The position numbers and the translations under genes were made by a program. This document shows, in pieces, positions 6,635-12,417 of a DNA stretch of 16,680 nucleotides. Under the pieces are notes generated by a model. It had not been told where the DNA came from and searched no databases. It saw only the letters and a list, made by a program, of their open reading frames with translations. The stretch is from JBJXFK01 sp046155505 (lineage in GTDB: Bacteria; Planctomycetota; Phycisphaerae; UBA1845; Fen-1342). Location: the NCBI GenBank assembly GCA_046155505.1, contig JBJXFK010000163.1, positions 1-16,680 of the forward strand. Direction: 5' to 3'. Position 1 is the stretch's first letter. Each line of letters begins with the position of its first letter.

Positions 6635-8164
6635 ATGCGGACCAATGCACTGATCGCCTGCGGCATCACCGCCACCGTCATCGCTGCCGTCGTCGCCCTT
6701 GGGCAGGCCGGCGGCGAGAAACGCGGCGTCATCAAGCGCGACGCAGGCGCGACGCCGGGTTTTGTGCTGCTCGCGCCGCTGCGGTCTCTCGAGACCCACC
6801 TCGTCGCCGACGATGGGCGGATCGTTCACTCGTGGAAGGACACGGCCACGCCCGGAAGTTCGGTGCAATTGATGCCGAACGGCGATCTGTATCGCGCGTC
6901 GCGTGCCGACAAACGTTCCAGCTTCGACGGCGGCGGCTTCGGCGGCGTCATCCGTCGTTTCAGTTGGGAAGGCAAGCTGCTCTGGGAATTCGACTGTTCA
7001 AGCGACGAGCATTGGCAGCATCACGATTTTGAGATCATGCCGAATGGAAACATCCTGCTCATCGCGTGGGAGAAAAAAACTCGCGACGATGCGCTCGCGG
7101 CGGGCCGCAAGCCGGAGCTTTGCGGCGAGCAGGGCATCTGGCCGGATCATGTGATCGAAGTGAAGCCGACCGGCGATCGCGGCGGTGAGATTGTCTGGTC
7201 CTGGCACGCGTGGGATCACCTGATTCAGGACATCGATCCGGCGAAGCCGAATTATGGAAAGGTGAGCGACGATCCCGGGCGGATCGACCTGAACTTCGTC
7301 GTGGGCGGACCGATGATGCCGCCCGCCGAGCACACACGACTGCGGCAACTCGGATACGTGGGCAGCGGCGGCGAGGAGGAAGTCGATGAGCCTGGGCCGC
7401 CCGGCGATCGCCCCGGCCCGCGCGATCGCAACCCGCGCACGCAGCCGGACTGGATGCATACGAATTCGATCGACTACAACGCCGATCTCGATCAAGTCCT
7501 CCTCAGCGTACACAATTTTCACGAAGTCTGGGTCATCGACCACAGCACCACTCGCGAAGAGGCCCGCACCGATCGCGGTGGCGAATCGGGCAAGGGCGGA
7601 CGGATCCTTTATCGTTGGGGCAATCCCGCTGCATACAAATCAGGCACGCCCACTGATCAGAAGCACTTTGGACAACACGATGCTCAGTGGATCGCCGCGG
7701 GATCGCCGGGCGCGGGCAACATTCTGATCTTCAATAACGGCGCGGGCCGACGCGATGGACGATTCTCGTCGATCGAGGAAATCACGCCGCCACTTTCCAA
7801 CGGTAACTATGTCCGTGAAGGCGCCGCGTTCGGACCGAAGTCGCCGACGTGGCAATACACCGCTGATCCGCGGGCCGCGTTCTTCTCCGGACACATTTCC
7901 GGCGCAGCGCGGCTCGCGAGCGGCAACACGCTGATCTGTTCCGGCGAGCAGGGCCGCGTGTTCGAGGTGACCGCGGGCGGACAAATCGTCTGGGAGTATC
8001 TCAGCCCGCTCGGCGGCGAAGTGCAGATGGGCCCGCCTGGTGGCCCCGGCGGGCATGGCGGCCCCGGCGGCCCCAACCGAGATCGTGACGAGAAACACGC
8101 GCTATTTCGCGTGCTGCACTATTCGCCGGCGTTCGTTGAAGCAATCGAGGCGAAGCGGAGGTAG
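6635..8164 (+). CDS. Exported arylsulfotransferase (ASST)-family beta-propeller protein
   Basis: 509 residues. The start at 6635 is preceded by AAGGGG at good spacing and followed by a signal peptide or membrane anchor (about 4-25), so a TTG further upstream is not used. The body is a repeated strand pattern typical of the Arylsulfotran_2 type: VADDGRIVHSW, LMPNGDLYR, GKLLWEFDCSS, HWQHHDFEIMPNGNILLIAWE (in two parts, about 127-146), WMHTNSIDYN (273-282), QHDAQWI (347-353), and GQIVWEYLSP near the end. Classical ASSTs move sulfate between phenolic esters through a histidine. Histidines at 129-130, 275, 293 and 348 are candidates, but the active residue was not identified, so the activity may be different. 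A Gly/Glu/Pro-rich insert lies at about 243-270 and a collagen-like GPPGG stretch at about 466-480. The gene is transcribed alone, convergent with the WD40-dockerin gene. Confidence 0.8.
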   Translation: MRTNALIACGITATVIAAVVALGQAGGEKRGVIKRDAGATPGFVLLAPLRSLETHLVADDGRIVHSWKDTATPGSSVQLMPNGDLYRASRADKRSSFDGGGFGGVIRRFSWEGKLLWEFDCSSDEHWQHHDFEIMPNGNILLIAWEKKTRDDALAAGRKPELCGEQGIWPDHVIEVKPTGDRGGEIVWSWHAWDHLIQDIDPAKPNYGKVSDDPGRIDLNFVVGGPMMPPAEHTRLRQLGYVGSGGEEEVDEPGPPGDRPGPRDRNPRTQPDWMHTNSIDYNADLDQVLLSVHNFHEVWVIDHSTTREEARTDRGGESGKGGRILYRWGNPAAYKSGTPTDQKHFGQHDAQWIAAGSPGAGNILIFNNGAGRRDGRFSSIEEITPPLSNGNYVREGAAFGPKSPTWQYTADPRAAFFSGHISGAARLASGNTLICSGEQGRVFEVTAGGQIVWEYLSPLGGEVQMGPPGGPGGHGGPGGPNRDRDEKHALFRVLHYSPAFVEAIEAKRR

Positions 8165-8289
8165 CGTGCGACGCTCTCGCGGATGCGTTGCAGCCCTTCT
8201 CGCGCCGGCCGATTTCTGGATGCGATGCGCGTGGTAGTTGCTTCAATCCTCAATCGCCGAGTCGCCGCCATGTGACACAAAACACGCGA

Positions 8290-8314
8290 GCGGCGTGGGG
8301 ATCGCCCGCGCCGC
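8290..8314 (-). terminator. GC-rich hairpin, candidate terminator for the WD40-dockerin gene
   Basis: GCGGCG pairs with CGCCGC and an inner GGG pairs with CCC across one T/G mismatch, leaving a 5-nt loop. On the minus strand the hairpin is followed by a moderately T-rich stretch (GTGTTTTGTG). It lies between the convergent stops of the ASST-family and WD40-dockerin genes. Confidence 0.4.
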
Positions 8315-8355
8315 CCGCGGAGCTCACACGGAACCTCAGAAACTCCGTCTATGCA

Positions 8356-9540
8356 TCAGCACGTCGCGCCATACCAAGCCAGCAGCGTCGCCAGATCGGT
8401 CAGGCCGACGAATCCATCGCGATCAATGTCTCCCGTGCCGCCCGGCTCGATCGGCTCGCCGAAATTGGCAAGCAGCAACGCCAGATCCGAGAGATCGACC
8501 GTGCCGCTCTCGTCCAGATCGCCGGGCCGCAGCATGTCGGGGTTGCAGATCAGCACGACTGAACCATCCCAGCGGCCATAGGCGACGAAGCGGCCATCGG
8601 CGGAGTAGTCGACCGCTCGAATGCCGGTGTCGAGGAAATCGCCCTGCGAGCACACCGGGTCCTGGTAAGTGTGCCGCAGCGCGTAATTGCTCGTGCTCCA
8701 GCAGTTGAGCAGACCGTCCGCTCCGCCGGTGGCAATGCATGCACCGTCTGGCGACACGGCCAGTGCGTGAACCATGTCGCCGTGGGCCGCGAATGTTGAA
8801 TAGGTGCACGTCCAGGTATCAGTCCAATACCAGTCGATGAAGCCGATGCCGTTCACACTGTCGACTTCGTTGCGGACGCCAGCGACGATCAGCCGTTTGC
8901 CGTCAGGGGTGAATTTCACGCAACCGGCGAGCTCCGGACTGTCGGGAACGATTGTCGTCACTTCGTCACCGGTGTCGATGCTCCAGATGCGGATCACGCC
9001 GCCGAAGCCGAGTCCGACCAGCACGTCGTTCTTGGGCGAGAAGGCGAGTGCGATCGAGGGGTATGGAAATTCGCGCGTAATGGTGCGCGGATTCGCGAGG
9101 CCGACGATGCGAGTTACATTCCAATAGTCTGAGACGGCAAGCAGATCGCCGGTCGGGTTCCAAGCCAAGGCGGCGATCGGAGCCTCGACGGGCGTGAATA
9201 TATCGATCCCCTCGCCCGTGGCGAGATCAAACAGCGCGACGCTGGCATCGGTGGCGGCGGCCAGTACGGTACCGGTCGGCGCGACGGCGAGTTTGTCGCC
9301 CATCACGTCGATGGTGCGCACGACCGTGCCCGAAGCGACGTCGAGCAGCCGCACGCCGAGTTCGCTGCTGCCGACGATCACGAGGTCATTTCCGGGAGAG
9401 AACTCGACCGAAGTCGTGGCGAAGCTGTTGGTGTGCTGGGTCCAGAGGATCGGCGGTGGTGGATGGGCGAGCGCGAACCCGACGAACGTGAGCGCAAGCA
9501 CCACCATTGTCAGTTTGGCTAGCTGTCGCGGAGTCAACAT
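8356..9540 (-). CDS. Secreted WD40-repeat protein with C-terminal dockerin
   Basis: 394 residues. The start at 9540 has GGAGG upstream and begins a clear signal peptide (MLTPRQLAKL, then a hydrophobic core, cleavage likely near ALA at 23-25). The frame is open for 80 further codons upstream but those look non-coding. Residues about 30-335 form a WD40-like propeller with repeated SPGNDL-, SPKNDV-, TPDGKR- and SPDGAC-type turns and one GGADGLLNCW blade. Residues about 339-394 form a type I dockerin-like module (GDLDESGTVDLSDLALLLANFG, here split by position, then GDIDRDGFVGLTDL) ending GATC. The same style of module ends the protein at 470-3529. The propeller probably mediates protein or ligand binding outside the cytoplasm; no catalytic role is visible. 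Confidence 0.82.
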   Translation of the reverse strand: MLTPRQLAKLTMVVLALTFVGFALAHPPPPILWTQHTNSFATTSVEFSPGNDLVIVGSSELGVRLLDVASGTVVRTIDVMGDKLAVAPTGTVLAAATDASVALFDLATGEGIDIFTPVEAPIAALAWNPTGDLLAVSDYWNVTRIVGLANPRTITREFPYPSIALAFSPKNDVLVGLGFGGVIRIWSIDTGDEVTTIVPDSPELAGCVKFTPDGKRLIVAGVRNEVDSVNGIGFIDWYWTDTWTCTYSTFAAHGDMVHALAVSPDGACIATGGADGLLNCWSTSNYALRHTYQDPVCSQGDFLDTGIRAVDYSADGRFVAYGRWDGSVVLICNPDMLRPGDLDESGTVDLSDLALLLANFGEPIEPGGTGDIDRDGFVGLTDLATLLAWYGATC

Positions 9541-9807
9541 GGATGGGCCTCCAAATGAGGGCCGACGTTTGAGCCTGTTGGGTGCAGCAGGCGGGTCGCC
9601 CGAAAGGATCGCCACGCTGCGCCCGGACGTGTGTCGGAGTGGGATCACACGGTGCGGCGTTCGGCGGAACATCGCTGCCGTGGCCCGATCCGCAATTTCA
9701 ACAAGCACGGTTCGTGCCAACCGGTCGAGACTTGAGGATTGTGGAACTTCGCGCGGCCATTCGGCGGGAGGGGCGTTCAAGTCTTGCGGTTTCGCGAGGA
9801 TTGTCCA
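9541..9807. other. Divergent intergenic region between WD40-dockerin and msrC
   Basis: This region must hold the promoters of both divergent genes. No strong -35/-10 pair was recognised on either strand. It contains two short inverted repeats: an 8-bp stem with one G-T pair at 9573-9592, and GCACG-GTT-CGTGC at 9705-9717. Confidence 0.4.
9573..9592 (-). promoter_or_regulatory. Hairpin in the presumed 5' leader of the WD40-dockerin gene
   Basis: An 8-bp stem (one wobble pair) with a 4-nt loop lies 33-52 nt before the start codon at 9540. It could fold in the leader mRNA or be an operator. It may equally be chance in GC-rich DNA. Confidence 0.25.
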
Positions 9808-10308
9808 ATGATGGGTCGCATGAACCGACGAGACTACGCGGCCATTGTCGCGGGAATCAGCAATCTGGCGAGTGATCGAACGCAGCGCATGCAGGCAACG
9901 GTCGATGCGTTTTGGGCCGAGCTAGGCGCGAAAGGCGTCTCATGGATCGGCTTTTATCTCTGCGACGGCGCCGATGAGATGACGCTCGGCCCGCGGCGCG
10001 ACAAGCCGGCGTGCAGCCCGATCGGAATGCACGGTGCGTGCGGGCGCTCGTTTCGGTTGCGGCGCGGCATCCTGGTACGCGACGTGCGGACGCTCGGCGC
10101 GAATTATGTCGCGTGCGATCCGCGTGATCAGGCGGAACTGGTGATCCCGCTGTTCGACGAAGGCGGCGAATGCTGGGGCGTGCTGGATGCGGATAGCTTC
10201 GATGTGGGCGCGTTTGATGTAGACGACCTACGCGGCATGGAGAAAGTGCTGCTCGCCGCCGGGCTGACGTCGCGCGAGCTTCGCGAAAACGAGATCGACA
10301 ACCTCTAA
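9808..10308 (+). CDS. msrC: Free methionine-R-sulfoxide reductase (GAF-domain, fRMsr)
   Basis: 166 residues. A single GAF domain of the fRMsr family, which reduces free methionine-(R)-sulfoxide using active-site cysteines recycled by thioredoxin. The three characteristic cysteines are present: PAC (C69), HGACG (C78) and YVACD (C103). The family's closing segment GVLDADSFDVGAFD (124-137) is also present. WIGFY near residue 46 is typical of the fold. Of the nearby ATGs at 9808, 9811 and 9820, the first is chosen for its GAGGA at suitable spacing; the difference is only a few residues. The gene is cytoplasmic and monocistronic. It is convergent with the NsrR-like gene across a strong hairpin. 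It protects against oxidative damage to the free methionine pool. Confidence 0.93.
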   Translation: MMGRMNRRDYAAIVAGISNLASDRTQRMQATVDAFWAELGAKGVSWIGFYLCDGADEMTLGPRRDKPACSPIGMHGACGRSFRLRRGILVRDVRTLGANYVACDPRDQAELVIPLFDEGGECWGVLDADSFDVGAFDVDDLRGMEKVLLAAGLTSRELRENEIDNL

Positions 10309-10327
10309 AGTAAAACGCGAAGTAAGA

Positions 10328-10370
10328 CCTCGCCAAACGTGCGACCCCGCGCGGCGGGCGCTTGGCGAGG
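10328..10370. terminator. Bidirectional terminator hairpin between msrC and nsrR
   Basis: CCTCGCCAA (10328-10336) pairs perfectly with TTGGCGAGG (10362-10370). An inner CCCGC/GCGGG hairpin lies in the loop. The element sits between the convergent stops at 10308 and 10381. The minus-strand side is followed by TCTTACTT, and the plus side lacks a T run, so it probably serves the minus-strand gene best. Confidence 0.65.
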
Positions 10371-10380
10371 CGAAATTCGA

Positions 10381-10878
10381 TCAGGCGTGCGCGGCGATTC
10401 CGGCGACACCAACGACGCCATTGCTGCGCGCACCGATATGTAGCGTCACCAACCCGAGCAGCGGCTGAAGCTGGGCACGTTCGGTCAACAGGTCGGCCAA
10501 AGTGTGCTCATTCAGCTTGTCGAGGAACGCACGCAGTCCGTCACTGAGAATGCCGCGCAGCTTGCACGCCGATGTGATGACGCACTGATTCGTGGCGTCA
10601 TCGAGGCACTCGACCAGATGAAAGTTCGGTTCGGTTTGGCGGATGGTCTCGCCAATGCGAATGTCCGCCGGCGACTTGGCGAGCTTCATACCGCCGCCGC
10701 GCCCGGGCGTGGTCGTAAGCAGGCCGATTCGCGCTAGGCGATTGACCACTTTGGTCAGATGGTGGCGCGAGACGTTGTAGGCCCGCGAAATCTGCTGAAT
10801 CGAGGCTGAGCCGGTGGGGGCACTGCCGACGTATACCAGTACTCGCAAGGCATAATCAGAATAGAGTGTTAGTCGCAT
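10381..10878 (-). CDS. nsrR: Rrf2-family regulator, NsrR-like nitric-oxide sensor
   Basis: 165 residues. An N-terminal winged helix (SIQQISRAYNVSRHHLTKVVN, in parts about 26-46) and wing (PGRGGGMKL, 58-66) are typical of Rrf2 proteins. Three cysteines, C91, C99 and C105 in the ECLDD...NQC...SAC segment, and aspartate D8 in the MRLTLYSD start correspond to the iron-sulfur cluster ligands of studied NsrR proteins (three Cys plus an N-terminal Asp). This favours NsrR over IscR. NsrR represses NO-detoxification genes and is released when NO attacks its [4Fe-4S] cluster. The start at 10878 has AGAGGT at good spacing. No hmp, norV or similar target gene is in the window, so the regulon is elsewhere or is the adjacent divergent region. 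Confidence 0.82.
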   Translation of the reverse strand: MRLTLYSDYALRVLVYVGSAPTGSASIQQISRAYNVSRHHLTKVVNRLARIGLLTTTPGRGGGMKLAKSPADIRIGETIRQTEPNFHLVECLDDATNQCVITSACKLRGILSDGLRAFLDKLNEHTLADLLTERAQLQPLLGLVTLHIGARSNGVVGVAGIAAHA

Positions 10879-10983
10879 TCGCGCGCACCTCTTTGATCGT
10901 TCGCGTGCCGATCGCTGGCGCTGTCGACCGTTCGGTCAGCTTCGGCGAGCGACATTGAACTTTTCGTCATCTCTCGCATGCAC

Positions 10984-10989
10984 AGTATA
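10984..10989 (-). promoter_or_regulatory. Candidate -10 element of the nsrR-like gene
   Basis: The minus strand reads TATACT, five of six to the sigma-70 consensus, about 105 nt before the start codon. The -35 region is poor, which would suit a regulated or activator-dependent promoter. The CAAAT/ATTTG inverted repeat (10995-11019) covers the spacer and -35 area. Confidence 0.4.
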
Positions 10990-11084
10990 GCTCACAAATG
11001 GGATACGAGGAACGATTTGATCGAATTTTACCCCAAACACAAGCTCATTTGGTGATCCAGGTGCACGAATTGATCGATTGTTGT

Positions 11085-11140
11085 GTTCGGAGCGTGAATT
11101 TTGATCTTGGCGGACGACTCCGGATCAGAAGGCTCCGAAC
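11085..11140. repeat. 9-bp inverted repeat with 38-nt spacer
   Basis: GTTCGGAGC (11085-11093) is the exact reverse complement of GCTCCGAAC (11132-11140). It lies in the middle of the divergent region. It could be a looped binding site or a stem in an untranslated transcript; no T run follows. Confidence 0.4.
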
Positions 11141-11188
11141 TCCATAACACATTGCCAATAATACGCTTAGCGATCAGCGAAAGTAGAC

Positions 11189-11217
11189 TTGACAAAACCC
11201 CGGAAAGTTGATTGAAT
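11189..11217 (+). promoter_or_regulatory. Promoter of the tetR-DUF1761 unit
   Basis: A perfect -35 box TTGACA (11189-11194) is followed after 17 bp by TTGAAT (11212-11217), four of six to the -10 consensus. The start codon at 11239 and its AAGGA ribosome site lie just downstream. The -10 box is inside a palindrome. Confidence 0.65.
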
Positions 11218-11225
11218 ATTCAACT
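11206..11225. promoter_or_regulatory. Palindromic operator candidate over the tetR -10 box
   Basis: AGTTGA (11206-11211) and TCAACT (11220-11225) form a 20-bp inverted repeat. Nested within it is the perfect 12-bp palindrome TTGAATATTCAA (11212-11223). It overlaps the -10 box, the usual place for a TetR-family self-repression site. Confidence 0.55.
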
Positions 11226-11238
11226 AAGGAACGAATCC

Positions 11239-11874
11239 ATGCCGCCAGCCGAAAAAGACACCCGTGCGAAAATTCTCGAAGTGGCGATGCGACTTTTCCA
11301 CGAGCAGGGCTATCACGCCACGGGTATCTCCACCATCTTGCGCGAAGCCGACGTGAATAGTGGCAGCCTCTACCACTTCTTCCCCAGCAAAGAAGCCCTC
11401 CTCGTCGGCGTGTTGCAGCTCTACGTCGAGGGGTTGCGGCCGATGGTGATCGATCACGCCGAGGGTGCGACCGCAGAGCCGCTCGAACGGGTGTTCGCGC
11501 TGCTGAACAACTATCGACTCGGCATGGAGATGATGGGCTGCTCGATGGGTTGCCCGATCGGCAATCTCGCGCTTGAGCTGAGCGACAACCACACGGAAGT
11601 GCGCCAGCTCATCGATCTCAATTTTCGCAACTGGTGTGCCTGCGTCGAGAAGTGGTTGCACGACGCGGGCGATCGCCTGCCGCGCGACCTCGACCGGGCG
11701 GCGTTGTCGCGTTTCATCCTGACCATCATGGAGGGCGCGATCATGCAGTCGCGCGCCTCGCGCAATCTCAAGGCGTTCGACGATTCGGTCGCGCAGCTGC
11801 GCGACTATTTTCATCGCCTTTCCTCTGCCGCCGCGCTGGAACGCGGCGGTCGCTCGTCTGCATCGACGAATTGA
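11239..11874 (+). CDS. TetR/AcrR-family transcriptional regulator
   Basis: 211 residues. The N-terminal helix-turn-helix (about 8-56) is typical: RAKILEVAMRLFHEQGYHAT, then ISTILREADVNSGSLYHFFPSKEAL in two overlapping parts. The C-terminal ligand domain has GCPIGNLALELS (104-115), a motif of one TetR subgroup. Cysteines are clustered as CSMGC (101-105) and CAC (133-135), so a redox- or electrophile-sensing role like that of NemR is possible but unproven. The start at 11239 follows AAGGA at good spacing; an upstream in-frame start at 11212 lies inside the promoter. It probably represses itself and the two genes downstream, the first of which begins 17 nt after its stop. Confidence 0.92.
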   Translation: MPPAEKDTRAKILEVAMRLFHEQGYHATGISTILREADVNSGSLYHFFPSKEALLVGVLQLYVEGLRPMVIDHAEGATAEPLERVFALLNNYRLGMEMMGCSMGCPIGNLALELSDNHTEVRQLIDLNFRNWCACVEKWLHDAGDRLPRDLDRAALSRFILTIMEGAIMQSRASRNLKAFDDSVAQLRDYFHRLSSAAALERGGRSSASTN

Positions 11875-11891
11875 CACACTGGGAGAAACGC

Positions 11892-12317
11892 ATGCCTGCA
11901 ATCGACCTTGGATCACTCAACTACGCCGCCATCGCCGTCGCCGGTTTCGCCGCTTTTTTCCTCGGCGGTATTTGGTACACAGCTCTCGCCGGCCCCTGGA
12001 CGCGAATGAACGGTTTTACGCCGGAAAAGGCCGAGCAGATGAAAAAGGACCGTCCGCCGCAGTTGTTCTTTGGCGGCATGATCGGGTCATACCTCGTGCT
12101 CGCGCTAATCGTGGCGATCGTCGCCCAGCTTGCGGGCGTGACGACGCTCGGCAGCGGCATCATGCTCGGCCTGCTCCTGTGGGTCGGACCGGCGGCGTGC
12201 ATCGGGCTGACCAACTGGATCGCGTCGGACAAGCCGATCGGCGTGTTTTTCATCGACGCGGCGTATCAGTTTGTGTATTTGTTGCTGATGGGTGCGATTG
12301 TCGGCGCGTGGCGCTGA
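11892..12317 (+). CDS. DUF1761 family integral membrane protein
   Basis: 141 residues with about four predicted membrane helices: one near 10-30 (AAIAVAGFAAFFLGGIWY), two between about 55 and 105, and one near 115-138. The segment GGIWYTALAGPWTRMNG is typical of DUF1761 proteins, whose function is unknown. GGGAG precedes the ATG at good spacing. It lies 17 nt after the tetR stop, so it is almost certainly in the same transcript. DUF1761 genes often occur near TetR-type regulators and SRPBCC proteins, as here. A longer frame reading from 11634 overlaps tetR and is not supported. Confidence 0.85.
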   Translation: MPAIDLGSLNYAAIAVAGFAAFFLGGIWYTALAGPWTRMNGFTPEKAEQMKKDRPPQLFFGGMIGSYLVLALIVAIVAQLAGVTTLGSGIMLGLLLWVGPAACIGLTNWIASDKPIGVFFIDAAYQFVYLLLMGAIVGAWR

Positions 12318-12417
12318 GCGTCGGCGAACAGTCGAATTTTCGAACGGCGACATTGTCGGATTGATCCAATACGCCCGCCCGCGAATCGGGCCGCGAACAT
12401 GTGTAGGAGACACTCAA
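12318..12417. other. Short gap between DUF1761 and SRPBCC genes
   Basis: 100 bp with a small inverted repeat (TCGAA-TT-TTCGA) and a good ribosome site (AGGAGA) at its end. No strong promoter or terminator is seen, so the downstream gene is probably read from the tetR promoter. Confidence 0.35.

Larger units (their letters stand above)
10879..11238. other. Divergent regulatory region between nsrR-like and tetR-like genes
   Basis: 360 bp without a protein gene and locally more AT-rich than the coding regions. It holds the nsrR leader and -10 candidate (10984-10989), two AT-rich inverted repeats further upstream (CAAAT/ATTTG at 10995-11019; CCAAA/TTTGG at 11033-11052), a long-spaced 9-bp inverted repeat (11085-11140), and the tetR promoter with its palindrome (11189-11225). 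GACCG-TT-CGGTC lies at 10926-10937 in the nsrR leader. Confidence 0.6.

Noticed and set aside
11224..11916. 230-residue minus-strand frame opposite tetR
   Set aside because: The plus-strand frame is a textbook TetR protein with promoter and ribosome site.
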